From positions 1 to 64,000 of the forward strand of contig CAWKNX010000016.1 in assembly GCA_963851085.1 (NCBI GenBank): a DNA stretch of 64,000 nt. Direction: 5' to 3'. Both the position numbers and the translations under genes were made by a program. Position 1 is the first letter of the stretch, and each line of letters starts with the position of its first letter. Below are positions 53,156 through 62,317 of this stretch, one piece after another. Source of the stretch: DATFVJ01 sp963851085 (GTDB lineage: Bacteria > Actinomycetota > Actinomycetes > Streptosporangiales > Streptosporangiaceae). A model generated the notes under the pieces. The model was not told the DNA's origin. It saw only the letters and a program-made list of their open reading frames with translations, and ran no database searches.

Positions 53156-53580
53156 ATTGCCGTGCCGGTCAACGGCGGAGGAATTCCAGGACTGCATGAC
53201 GGTATTCCTGGGGTGCTTCGATGCTGGGTACGTGGCCGCAGCCGGGAAGCATGACCAGCTGGGACCCAGTGACGGCGCTGGCGATCGGCTGGGCCTGGGC
53301 GGGGCCGGAAATGAAGTCGAGCTCGCCGGCCACCATGAGTGTGGGACAACTGATGCGGCCGAGCAGCGGGCGCAGGTCGACAGACTGGCACAGGCCGCCT
53401 TCCCAGGCTTTGCCCACCGCCAGGTTTGCCTTCAGGGTTCCGCTCATCCTGATCTCGGCGAGCCTTGCCGCCACCTCGGTCTTGTCCGGTTCAGCGAGGT
53501 AGAAAGGCAAGACCGTCGCAACATCTGCTCCATCTCGGCCGGATCTTGCTCGGCAACCGGCAGCCGGAGTCGGCACAGAG
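53156..53580 (-). pseudogene. Alpha/beta hydrolase C-terminal fragment
   Basis: The remaining half includes VDLRPLLGRISCPTLMVAGE followed by LDFISGPAQAQPIASAVTGS (acid region) and LPGCGHVPSIEAPQEYRHAV (catalytic His). The nucleophile half is missing, and the start of the remnant needs a frame change near 53520. It is a dead remnant, possibly of a peptidase or epoxide hydrolase-like enzyme. Confidence 0.75.
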
Positions 53581-53805
53581 CGTGACATGAGGATGGCGGG
53601 CCAGGCTGGGAGATGGGGGTACGGGTGGCCGGGCCGTCGGCGAAACGGTCTTGGTTTGGGTTGTTCGTGGCTGCAGTGCGCAAGGTCTGCCGGAATTCAG
53701 GGACGGATGGCCCGTCCAGGGGCGGCTTTCGTCACTGTCACGGTCAGTGTCCGGAGAGTGACGTTGGCTGTGGACCGGGCCGGAAGCTGGATCGAGGTGG
53801 TTGCG

Positions 53806-54762
53806 ATGAGCGCGCTGAAAGCTTCACGGCATGGGCAGGGCCGGGCGGCGGACGGGAGCGATGGTGAGACCGCGATCTGGGCCCGCGGGCTGCGGAAACG
53901 GTACGCGGACGTGGAGGCGGTGCGCGGGATCAATCTGAGCGTGCGGACGGGTGAGATTTTTGCGTTCCTGGGGCCGAACGGGGCGGGGAAGACCACGACG
54001 GTGGAGATGCTGGAAGGTTACCGGCGCCGTGACGCGGGCGAGGTCAGTGTGCTCGGGGCCGACCCGGCTCACCCTTCGCTGGGCTGGCGGGCGCGCATCG
54101 GGGTGGTGCTGCAGGCCTCGAAGATGCCAGACGAGCTGACCGTGCGGGAACTGGTGGAACGCTACGCCGGGTTCTACCCGCACCCGCGGGACATCGGCGA
54201 GACGATCGAGCTGGCCGGCCTGGCGGACAAGCGGAAGTCGCGGGCCCGCAAGCTGTCCGGCGGGCAGCTGCGCCGCCTGGAGGTGGCACTGGCCATCGTC
54301 GGCGACCCGGACCTGATGTTCCTGGACGAGCCGACCACCGGTTTTGACCCGGCGGCCCGGCGGCAAGCCTGGGCGCTGGTCGAGGGCCTGCGCGGGCTGG
54401 GCAAGACGGTCTTTTTGACCACGCACTACATGGACGAGGCCGAGGCGCTCGCCGACCGGGTAGCAGTGATCGCGAAGGGTTCCATCGTCGCCGAGGGCAC
54501 CCCCCAGACCCTGGGCGGCCGCGACACCGCGCCAGTGGAGATCCGCTTCGCCTACACTCCCGGGACGTCGGCACCGCTGCCTGCGGACCTGACCGTGCAG
54601 ACCGGTGACCACCAGGTCACGATCCGCACCACCGAGCCGGAGGCCACCCTGCGGGTGCTGCTGGACTGGGCCCGCGACCATCGGGTGAGCCTGCACGGGC
54701 TGGAAGTGCGGCCGCCCAGCCTCGAAGAGATCTACCTTCGCCTGACCGGAGGTGCGTCATGA
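53806..54762 (+). CDS. ABC-2 type exporter ATPase
   Basis: A 318-residue ATPase of drug/antibiotic exporters (DrrA-like). Walker A GPNGAGKTTTVEMLEGYRRR near residue 58, signature KLSGGQLRRLEVALAIVGDP near 150, Walker B LMFLDEPTTGFDP near 170, H-loop TTHYMDEAEALADRV, and a C-terminal DUF4162-like region. The ATG with GAGGTGG was chosen; a longer frame upstream has no family likeness. Its stop overlaps the permease start by ATGA. The exporter substrate is unknown. Confidence 0.9.
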   Translation: MSALKASRHGQGRAADGSDGETAIWARGLRKRYADVEAVRGINLSVRTGEIFAFLGPNGAGKTTTVEMLEGYRRRDAGEVSVLGADPAHPSLGWRARIGVVLQASKMPDELTVRELVERYAGFYPHPRDIGETIELAGLADKRKSRARKLSGGQLRRLEVALAIVGDPDLMFLDEPTTGFDPAARRQAWALVEGLRGLGKTVFLTTHYMDEAEALADRVAVIAKGSIVAEGTPQTLGGRDTAPVEIRFAYTPGTSAPLPADLTVQTGDHQVTIRTTEPEATLRVLLDWARDHRVSLHGLEVRPPSLEEIYLRLTGGAS

Positions 54763-55541
54763 GCACCGCGACCATCTTGCGGGGCGAGGTCCGCTGCGCG
54801 CGGAAAGTGATGCTGCGCGACCCGATGGCGGTGTTTGTCACCGTCGTCCTGCCGCTGCTGTACCTGTTCATCTTCGCCACCATGGACACGGGAACCGCAT
54901 CCGTGCGCGGCCAGCCCGGGATGGTGAAGGGCTCGACCTATGTGGTGGCCTCGGTGATCGTGATCGGCGTGGTATCGGCGGCCTTCACCTACCTGGCCGC
55001 CCAACTGGTACACGACCGGGAGGACGGGATCCTCAAACGGCTCCGCAGCGCCCCGGTGCGCACCAGCACCTTCCTGGCCGGGCCCGTCATCAACGGGACC
55101 GCCGCCTCGCTGACACTGGCGATCCTGATGGCCGCTCTGGGCCGCCTCGGCTACGCCGTGTCGCTGCCAGCCAGCCACCTGCTCGCCGCCGTCATCACCG
55201 TGATCATCGGCGCGCTCGCGTTCTGCGCACTGGGATGCCTGGTCACCGTGGTCATCCGCAGCGCGACCGCGGCCATGCCGCTCCTGTTCGGCGTCACCCT
55301 CGCCCTGTTCTTCCTGTCCGGCAACTTCTTCCCCACCGACTCAGCCCCCGCCGCCTGGCGCGCCGTGGCCAACGTGTTCCCGGTCCGGCACTTCCTCACG
55401 GCCATGCTCACCGCCTACAACCCGCACGTGACCGGCGCCGGGTTCGCGCCCCGCGACCTGGCGATCCTCGCGCTGTGGGGGCTGGCCAGCGCCATCGTGG
55501 CGGCACGCACCTTCCGGTGGACACCAGTACGCGCAGGGTAG
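54759..55541 (+). CDS. ABC-2 type exporter permease
   Basis: A 260-residue membrane protein with six helices of the ABC-2 type. It shows VMLRDPMAVFVTVVLPLLYL, a cytoplasmic LVHDREDGILKRLRSAPVRT (coupling region) and SGNFFPTDSAPAAWRAVANV, all typical of DrrB-like permeases. Co-translated with its ATPase. No regulator is next to it; downstream begins a transposase remnant. Confidence 0.9.
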   Translation: MSTATILRGEVRCARKVMLRDPMAVFVTVVLPLLYLFIFATMDTGTASVRGQPGMVKGSTYVVASVIVIGVVSAAFTYLAAQLVHDREDGILKRLRSAPVRTSTFLAGPVINGTAASLTLAILMAALGRLGYAVSLPASHLLAAVITVIIGALAFCALGCLVTVVIRSATAAMPLLFGVTLALFFLSGNFFPTDSAPAAWRAVANVFPVRHFLTAMLTAYNPHVTGAGFAPRDLAILALWGLASAIVAARTFRWTPVRAG

Positions 55542-55639
55542 AACCCGCCACCGCCACACGCTGAACTGGCCGGCTTAAGCACTATGTCCTTGAGCCCTGA
55601 GCTGTTACCGGAGGATTCCGGCATCGGTCAGCCGTGCCG

Positions 55640-55935
55640 GCCCTGCGCCTGGCCGCGTACAGATCGCCCAGTTCGGCGCAGCATCGATACTGGCCGAGGC
55701 GCAGGGCAGGTTGCGGGCCTGCCGCACAGTCCACTCGCCGGTCGGGTTCGCGGTGACGCCGCCGAGATGCATACGGCCAGTGCGGGTGCTCGATGAACAC
55801 CAGGACATACAGTCTCGTCGGCCGCAGTGTCCACGGGCAGGAAGCCGACCGCGAGGATCCGCAGCCAGTGGGCCGGGATCGCCCGGATCGCACGCTGGGA
55901 CGCGGCCGCTCGGTGCCTACGACGGCTGGAGGGCC
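55640..55935 (-). pseudogene. rve transposase fragment, frame-broken
   Basis: Reading across frames gives RILAVGFLPVDTAADETVC, then a VFIEHPHWP-type segment, then GGVTANPTGEWTVRQARNLP, the first half of an rve catalytic core like those elsewhere in the window (compare LLACDFFHVDTVFLQRLYVL and GVTAHPDGAWTAQQARNLLM). No catalytic continuation remains. Confidence 0.7.
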
Positions 55936-55944
55936 CGGGCACGT

Positions 55945-57119
55945 TCACCCCAGGAGGCCGAATGTCGGTTCCGGGACCTTCTGGCAGCGCCCGGCGGGCA
56001 GGTCGCACACGAAGGCGGCGATCGTGTGTTCCTCGCTGTCCCACACCTTCCCCAGCACGTGCGTCGGGTCGAATCCGAGGAACTCAGGGGTGCGCCGGTA
56101 AATGCCTGCCGGCATGAGGGTGCCGCGGCGGGTCAAGGTGGCGACGTCGACGGCGACACCGTCCACCATCATCCAGGTCCCGTCCGACGACAGCGCCACG
56201 ACCGGCTGGATGTTCTCAGTGGTAGTGCCGCCACTGGGATCGTGGTACGTCCACTGCCTCGTGCAGCCGAAGGTCGCCGTCCGGAAGGCCGAGCCGAGGT
56301 CGAGCACGCGCACGCAGCCGCCCTCGCGGACCAGCAGCCGGTTGCCCGCCACTCCTTCGAGCTGTTGCGGGTGCTGGACCTCCCGGCCGTCCAGCGACCT
56401 GACCACGAATCCGCCCTTCCCGCTCCCATTATCGATCAGGATCCCGGCCCGGGCCCACCCGGCCAGGCTGGACCAGGCAGGCTCGTCGAAGTGGGTCACC
56501 TCGCGCATGGCCGCCAGATCGACGACGTGGACCGCGTTCGGCTGACTCTCCTTGAGGCCGGCCTGCAGCCATGCGACAGACCGTCCCGAGGGGTCGGTGG
56601 CGACGCCGCCCATCAAGGCGTGCCTGATCTGAACCAGGCGGCCGTCCGGCCTCAGCAGATCGAGATACGACATGACGTACTGGTCGCTGTAGCCACCGAC
56701 CTGTTCCGCCGTCCACAACGGCGCGACGAGGCCATATGGAGTGCGCGACCAGTTGTACAGCTGGATGGTGTCGGCGGGCACCGGGACCCGGTGTCCGCGC
56801 TCGGCGAGCAGGAAGTGGCCCTGCCGCCCCGACAGGGTCGGGACGTCAGGCATCGCAGCCCTGGGGAGGGTTGCCGCCCAGGCTCTCAAGTCCTGGTCGG
56901 TGAGCTTGTGCGGCATTGCGGCCGTGCCCGTCGGCGAGGGTGCCGGCGACGTCGAGACGGGTGCCGCGGCGCTTGGGCGTTCGGGGAACCCCGGGTACAG
57001 CCGACCACGACGGCCGCGAGCACGACGACCAGAGCGGCCGCGGCCGCGATGATGTTACGGCGCCTGTGTCGGCGCGTGGGGCGATCACTCGTGGGGGTAC
57101 GGGGACTGATGCCAGCCAT
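55945..57119 (-). pseudogene. Membrane-anchored beta-propeller-like protein, one frame change
   Basis: The N-terminal part (SPRTPTSDRPTRRHRRRNII with AAAAALVVVLAAVVVGCTRG) is a basic leader and a transmembrane or lipoprotein segment, with AAGGGAGG before the ATG. The frame shifts by one base near 56995; the next frame reads a Pro/Ala/Thr linker and then PHKLTDQDLRAWAATLPRAA and a repetitive beta domain (GGYSDQYVMSYLDLLRPDGR, LVREGGCVRVLDLGSAFRTA, IAAFVCDLPAGRCQKVPEPT). The whole protein would be about 390 residues and extracellular. The domain resembles WD/TolB-like propellers; function unknown. Confidence 0.6.
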
Positions 57120-57573
57120 CGCCGTCCTCCCTTCCGGCAAGAACGTCGCCGCGCTGAAAGCCCTGGGTGCCAGGACGTGCGGCAGCAACCCCGGCGGCCG
57201 TGCGCACCCAGGCTCCGGAACACTGCCGCGCACAGGGCCGTGCCGGTGAGGAGCACCCTCGCGAGCACTTGCCGGATCACTTTGACCGCATCACTTCCAC
57301 GCACCACGCGCCAGGTGCCAACGTCCCCAATGGTGACAACCAGGACGCGGGCCTGCAGCCGACCTGCCGGAGATGGCCTGCGGGTCGGCCACCGGCTGGG
57401 ATGTGACCGGCGCAGCGGCGCCACCGGGTGATTCCGGGCGGCCAACTGAGCGCACCTTCAGCCTGTGATCCTGCGCCGTGACGATCGCCCAGAACATCCG
57501 GATCTGGAACATCGCCGCGACCAAACTGCGGTCTGCCGAGGGCGTACATATCGAGCCCTCTTTGCTGTTCCTG
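57120..57573. other. Gap between the propeller-like gene and the IS110 fragment
   Basis: Probably promoter of the left gene on the minus strand; no other feature was seen. Confidence 0.45.
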
Positions 57574-58485
57574 TCAAGGGTTTTGGCAGGTCCTCTTGGA
57601 TGTCGGGTTCGGCGGCATGGTTCGCTTCACTTCGGCGGGGTGGCAGGGTCGTAGGGTGGGGCTGGGCTCGGGAGTGGCTTGTCCGAAGAGCCGGCGCTCG
57701 GGGTGTGAGTCGGCCGCGCTGGAGTCAGAGTCGTTCCCCGGTTGCCCTCCCGGGCCCGCGTTCACGCTGCTGGCGGCCTGGCGGGCGTCGGCTTGGAGAC
57801 GGGCGTAGATGGCGTTTCTGATCCGGCGCTTGAGGGACCGGAGCGCCTCTTTGTGAGTCTTGCCCTCGGCTATCTTCTTGTCGTAGTAGGCGCGGCCGTC
57901 GCTGTGGGGGTGGCGGATCTGGGTGATCGCGGCCATGTGGATGGCGTGGTTGACGCGCCGGTTCCCGCGCAGCGACAGCCGGTAGATCTTGCGGTTCCCG
58001 GAGGAGACTTCGATCGGGGCCGTGCCGTTGTAGGCGGCGAAGTGGTCGCGGCTGGCGAACCGGGCCGCGTCGCCGGCGTCGCCGATCACGGTGGCGGCGA
58101 TGACCGGGCCGACGCCGAAGATCTCCGTCAGGCTGGTGCCCGAAGCCTTGACCGCGATGGCCAGCTTCTTCTTCGGCTCGCGCATCTGGGCGTCCAGGCG
58201 GCGCATGTCGGCCAGGAGCTCGGCGGCGAGTTCGCGGCGGGCCTGTCCGGCGCTGCCGGACGGCGGGGCTGACTGGAGGATGCGGGTGGCCTGGGCTGCG
58301 GTGATCTCCTCGGGCACGCCGCCGGGGACCAGTTCGCACAGCACGGCGTGGAGCCGGCATGCGACCTGGTTCTTGGCCCGGCCCAGGTCCCGGTGCCGCC
58401 GGGACCAGACCTTCAGCACCGCGGCGTGGTCATCAGCTGTCACCTGGCGCCGGGTCTTGGAGCGCAACGCCGCGACGGCGACGGA
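57574..58485 (-). pseudogene. IS110 family transposase lacking its N-terminus
   Basis: About 300 residues of an IS110-type transposase: TADDHAAVLKVWSRRHRDLG, CRLHAVLCELVPGGVPEEIT, SLTEIFGVGPVIAATVIGDA and FAAYNGTAPIEVSSGNRKIY, LSLRGNRRVNHAIHMAAITQ (transposase_20 domain). The DEDD catalytic domain, normally about 100 residues before this, is absent: the sequence joins a TIR-like gene instead. The left end carries an unusually long tail after the family match. Confidence 0.8.
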
Positions 58486-58803
58486 CAGGACGTTGGGGCG
58501 CCTGGGCGGACGGTATCGCTTCTGGATCTTCGTCGCCATCCGCGTACTCCGCTCGCAGCGAGGCGATCTCATCTGGAGTCAGGAGTACGACGACCGCTTG
58601 CGCCGCCTCAAGGGCAACGTCCAAAATGTCGCCGACGTAGGGCGACGCCTGTGCGGTCATGGCGATGGCTTGCGACCATTCGATCGGAGATAGCCCAATC
58701 GATCGCAGGAAGGTGAACATGGCCACCCGCGCCGGCTTGTTACGGCCGTGCACCACGAAACCTTGCGCGATCGCTCAAAACCCAGCTCGGAGGCGTCGGC
58801 CAC
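58486..58803 (-). pseudogene. TIR-like (predicted nucleotide-binding) effector gene relic
   Basis: A GTG start with AAGGAG five bases upstream opens ADASELGFERSRKV. One missing T then shifts the frame, and FVVHGRNKPARVAMFTFLRS with IGLSPIEWSQAIAMTAQASP, YVGDILDVALEAAQAVVVLL and TPDEIASLRAEYADGDEDPE follow. This is the N-terminal half of the TIR-like family of predicted NAD/nucleotide-binding proteins used as immune effectors. A second shift leads to RPPRRPNVL before the IS110 copy cuts it. The nucleotide-binding Glu region beyond is lost. It is no longer functional. Confidence 0.75.
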
Positions 58804-59164
58804 GGGTGCTCCTTGACTGTCGATTTAGACCGAGTGACGGGATCGTCTTCACCAGCTCCGGTTTGTGAGGGACCACCTGACACGGGATCCAGGAAACGGT
58901 GCCGACTCTAGTACTCGCTCCGCTCCTGCGTGTCCGGGTGCGAGGCATAGCTGAGATGCCGGGCAGCGACGACCACCAGTCGCGATGCGGGACCGGCCGC
59001 GTTCAAACGGCGAGCCCCTGGCGCCCGTCCACGATGCCGTTCTCTCCCATTCCCGCGTGCCGCATCCCGCCCTGTGAGGTCAGGTCCTGCTGCCATCCTG
59101 CTACCAGATGATCAAAGGCCCGACCGCCGTGGCTGGCGATCAGGCCTGTGACCTGGTGCTTCGG
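58804..59164. other. Gap between TIR relic and tRNA fragment
   Basis: No gene supported. It ends where the 820-bp repeat begins at the CCA end of the tRNA fragment. Confidence 0.5.
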
Positions 59165-59214
59165 TGGTAGCGGGGGCGGGATTTGAACCCGCGACCTCTG
59201 GGTTATGAGCCCAG
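59165..59214 (-). pseudogene. 3' half of initiator tRNA-Met(CAT), copy 2
   Basis: Same sequence as the left copy: anticodon arm with CAT and three G:C pairs, complete T arm, acceptor 3' strand and encoded CCA; the 5' half is missing. The adjoining sequence on the 5' side is the same non-tRNA DNA as at the left copy, so both are identical junctions. Confidence 0.85.
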
Positions 59215-59984
59215 GCCGACGTGGTTCATCAGTCCGGAATCCGGACACCCCAGCCCCCGAGCGCGACACTGTGGTGGTGAGACGCGAACGCGCACTGCAA
59301 CTGGCCGAGCGTGTTCTGCAGGGGCTGGACGAGGGCCAGGGCGAGTGGCCGCTGAGCCTGGTGAAGGAGCTGTACGTCTTCGGCTCATTCGCGCGCGGCG
59401 CGACCGAGCCACACGACCTGGACATCGACATCGAGCACGATACCGACCAGCGCTGGGCCGTGCACTTCGCCGACTGCCTCGCCTACGGGCGGGACCATTT
59501 CAGCCTGATGAAACGCCCCCTGACCGGCGGCAAACGCGGATGCCAGTTCACGTTCAACTTCCGCAGCGACGCTGACTTCGGCATGACGCTGCTGTGGCGC
59601 AAGGGTGATCCGCTAGCGGTCGCGCTGAAACGCCTGCACGCGATCCAGCCCGACCCATCCGAAGGCCGGGCACCCCGTGACGCCATGCTGGCGCAGTTCG
59701 ACGGCCTCGACCGCTGGATACCACGCCCCATCCGCGAGGCCATCTCCGCCGCCGTCAGCGCCGGGGCCATCACCGTGGAGCGCGTGGTCCTCGCCGACGG
59801 CGAGGTGACCAGCGCGCGCGCCCGCGCGCACCTGGCCGGCCGGTGGACACCCCCGAGCCCGCTGTACCGGGCCGCCCACGCTGTGGCCGCCGACTGGGAG
59901 CGACGCGGCATCGACCCCTGCCACGGCCACCTCCACGGAGCCGACATCCAGGACACCGACACTCCGTACTACGCCGGGTTCGGC
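59165..59984 (+). repeat. 820-bp direct repeat, copy 2
   Basis: Gap-free match to the left copy, about 98% identical. Same orientation, 41,892 bp apart. Homologous recombination between the copies would delete or circularise everything between. Confidence 0.9.
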
Positions 59985-60137
59985 TGGCGGTACTTCGCCT
60001 CCATCCGGGCCTGCCTGACCGAATACGGCGGCGTGGAGTGGCTGGAGGTCGTCCACCCGACCCGTACCAGGCCCCTGGACGCGCTGCGCATCATCCCCCG
60101 CGACCGCGAACTTCTCGCGCGGGCTGCTTGGTCATAA
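59271..60137 (+). CDS. Nucleotidyltransferase-domain protein, complete copy
   Basis: A 288-residue protein with an N-terminal minimal nucleotidyltransferase (GSFARGATEPHDLDIDIE), then a less clear middle and a C-terminal part GWRYFASIRACLTEYGGVEW and TRPLDALRIIPRDRELLARA that is absent from the left copy. This is likely the ancestral full-length form. The active-site GS and DxD are present, so it may transfer a nucleotide to a protein, RNA or small molecule; MNT-type proteins often act as antitoxins or immune factors. GTG taken as start; the ribosome site is not clear. It stands alone before the conserved chromosomal block. Confidence 0.65.
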   Translation: MVVRRERALQLAERVLQGLDEGQGEWPLSLVKELYVFGSFARGATEPHDLDIDIEHDTDQRWAVHFADCLAYGRDHFSLMKRPLTGGKRGCQFTFNFRSDADFGMTLLWRKGDPLAVALKRLHAIQPDPSEGRAPRDAMLAQFDGLDRWIPRPIREAISAAVSAGAITVERVVLADGEVTSARARAHLAGRWTPPSPLYRAAHAVAADWERRGIDPCHGHLHGADIQDTDTPYYAGFGWRYFASIRACLTEYGGVEWLEVVHPTRTRPLDALRIIPRDRELLARAAWS

Positions 60138-60472
60138 GAGCTCGCCGAGGCCGGGCCCGGCAATAGTGGATCAGCCAGCTGTCCGGAGACTGGGCGGGTC
60201 AACGCCCGATATCGCGGCCGACCAGCCATCCGCGAATCCTCGTCTCCGCCCTCGGTCTCTCCGGAGCAGGCAACGGGCCGTGAAGCGCCCATGCCGACCG
60301 GGCCGCCTGTTCATCGAGCGCCGCAGACACGATCGTCCGGCGTGCCATCGAAGGACCCTGCGTCCCGCCGGATGCCGCCAATCCACGCCCAGAACGGCGG
60401 TCAGATGACGGTCAGACGATCTTCACAAGATCTTTAGTGAGCGGGAACAACGCTCTGACCTGGAGGTTTGCG
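60138..60472. other. Gap between nucleotidyltransferase and tRNA-Ala
   Basis: No gene supported. Contains TCTTCACAAGATCTTTAGTG near the tRNA 3' end, a weak hairpin only. Confidence 0.5.
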
Positions 60473-60545
<73 letters not shown>

Positions 60546-61228
60546 TCGAACACTCGCCGCACAGTGCGTGCCCCTGAGCGGAACACGTTGACGGGTGGCG
60601 AACGCCACGCCAGTGTATAGGACCACGAGCGGCAGGACCGAACCAGTAGATCAAACGGGCCGGCCCGCCCAGGCAGCGCCGTGCCGCGAGGTTAGCCTGA
60701 GGAGGCGCTCGGCCGCGGGCTAGCTGTGTCTCAACGAGATCATCTTGCCGGGCGGCCGGCGGCAGCCGGCAGGCGGCCATACCGCACCGCAGGCGGCCAT
60801 ACCGCACCGCAGCCGGCAGGCGGCCATACCGCACCGCGGGCGGCAGTCGATCTTGCCGCACCGCGGGCGGCAGCCGATCTTGCCGCACCGCGGGCGGCAG
60901 CCGATCTTGCCGCACCGCAGGCGGCAGCCGATCTTGGCGGTGGCTCGTTATCGGCCGCATGCTCGAGCGTTCGCGTGTACATTCGTGCCCCCGGGCGTGG
61001 GGTTTCCCTGCCCGACCTGGAGCATCTCGCCAGCGCCGCCTCACGCCAAAGCGAACACGCCTTCCCTGAACACTCGGTCTGGCCCGGGCACGGTTCAGCA
61101 GCAGAACGAACGCCGCTCGACAGGCGTGCCACGGGGCGCAGCCGTTCGGGATCATTCTTTGCCCCATTGTCGCGATCGGGCCACGCCAGACGAACGCTAG
61201 GCCGACGCCAGACGGACGCGAGGCGAGG
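60546..61228. other. Gap with tandem repeats between tRNA-Ala and histidine phosphatase
   Basis: Holds an array of short repeats (listed separately) and no supported gene. Open frames across the array on both strands are products of the repeats. Confidence 0.55.
60833..60940 (+). repeat. 27-bp tandem repeat, four units, with a related 20-bp array beside it
   Basis: Four units of ACCGCRGGCGGCAGYCGATC plus TTGCCGC with almost no change. To the left are three partial units built on CGGCCATACCGCACCGCAGG. Unit length 27 is a multiple of three, and the minus strand reads RQDRLPPAV repeated. There are no spacers, so it is not CRISPR. Confidence 0.8.
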
Positions 61229-61921
61229 TCAGCGGTCGTCGCCCAGCACCGGCTCGGGCAGGGTGCCCGCATTGTGCTCGAGCACCCGCCAGCCGGCCCG
61301 GCCCATGCCAATCAGTGACCAGGCGCAGTTCGCGAGTGGCCCGAGCACGCCCCAGAACTCCTGGGGTATCCCGAGCAGCCGTGCCATGCCGAGGCGGATC
61401 GCCGCGCCGTGGCTGACCACCACCGCGAGGCCGTCATCGGGCAGGCTGGCGGCGACGCGCTCAAGCGCGGCGCACACCCGCTCCCCCACCGCTTCCGACG
61501 ATTCGCCCCCGGGCGGCGTCCAGGCTGCGTGCGCGTCGGGGTAGCGCTCCTTTATATCCCTGTCCGTCAGCCCTTCCCAGACGCCGCCGTACCGCTCACG
61601 CAATTCCTTGTCCGCCGTCACAGGCAGCCCGGTGATCCGGCTGAGCGGTGCCGCCGTCCCGGTGGCACGCCGCAGGTCGGAGGAGATGATCAGATCCGGC
61701 CGCAGCGCAGCGAGCAGCCGCGCCGCCCTTTCGGCCTGCCGCTCACCCGCCTCGTCGAGCGGGATGTCGCTCTGGCCCTGGAACCGCCTCTCCACGTTCC
61801 AGATGGTCTGGCCGTGCCGCCAGAGGATGAGCCTTCGCGTGCTCAGCGTGGCCCCCCAGCTTCCCTGGCCTCCCCGGCCGTCACCGGCTCTGGGAGCGGA
61901 ATCCGCGGGCAGTCCCGCCAC
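61229..61921 (-). CDS. Histidine phosphatase family protein
   Basis: A phosphoglycerate mutase-like phosphatase of about 200-230 residues. The catalytic motif LILWRHGQTIWNVERRFQGQ is at the start of the domain, LIISSDLRRATGTAAPLSRI follows, and the second catalytic His is in LAVVVSHGAAIRLGMARLLG. It follows rsfS, as in many actinomycetes, overlapping it by about 80 bases if the far GTG is used. A start closer to LSTRRLILW would remove most of the overlap, but only CTG is available there. Probable substrates are small phosphoesters. Confidence 0.85.
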   Translation of the reverse strand: MAGLPADSAPRAGDGRGGQGSWGATLSTRRLILWRHGQTIWNVERRFQGQSDIPLDEAGERQAERAARLLAALRPDLIISSDLRRATGTAAPLSRITGLPVTADKELRERYGGVWEGLTDRDIKERYPDAHAAWTPPGGESSEAVGERVCAALERVAASLPDDGLAVVVSHGAAIRLGMARLLGIPQEFWGVLGPLANCAWSLIGMGRAGWRVLEHNAGTLPEPVLGDDR

Positions 61922-62241
61922 AGCCGTTCGAGCCCGTAGAAGACCCGTTCCTCCTCCTGTTGCACGTGGATGACGAGATCCACGTAGTCGAGCAGCACCC
62001 AGCGGCCTTCTCGCTCGCCCTCCCGCCGCACCGGCTTGGCCCCGGCCCGGCGCATCCGCTCCTCGATCTCGTCGACGATGGCACGGACCTGGCGGTCGTT
62101 ACGTGCCGAGCAGAGCAGGAAAGCGTCGGTGATGACGAGCTGCTCGCTCACGTCGTAGCCGATGATGGCGTTGGCGAGCTTGTCCGCGGCGGCCTCGGCG
62201 GCGATCCGCATCAGCTCCACTGTGTGCGTTGTGGCGGTCAC
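61843..62241 (-). CDS. rsfS: Ribosome silencing factor RsfS
   Basis: A 132-residue RsfS/Iojap protein. It shows AAEAAADKLANAIIGYDVSE, ITDAFLLCSARNDRQVRAIV and WVLLDYVDLVIHVQQEEERV FYGLERLW-type ending, all family signatures. It binds uL14 on the 50S subunit and stops subunit joining when nutrients are low. The GTG start follows AAGGAGGAAG. It is downstream of nadD and upstream of a histidine phosphatase, the standard actinobacterial order. Confidence 0.95.
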   Translation of the reverse strand: MTATTHTVELMRIAAEAAADKLANAIIGYDVSEQLVITDAFLLCSARNDRQVRAIVDEIEERMRRAGAKPVRREGEREGRWVLLDYVDLVIHVQQEEERVFYGLERLWRDCPRIPLPEPVTAGEAREAGGPR

Positions 62242-62317
62242 GATATGCTGTCTTCCTCCTTACCCGGAGGCGCCCCCCGCTGACCAGGTGAAGCGCCAGT
62301 CTTCAAGCATGTACCCA

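Noticed and set aside
55711..57249. A 512-codon plus-strand frame
   Set aside because: It is antisense to the propeller-like gene and has no signal peptide, motif or ribosome site.
60740..60950. Possible CRISPR array or repeat-protein gene
   Set aside because: Units are contiguous without spacers, and the long frames exist on both strands only because the 27-bp unit lacks stops.
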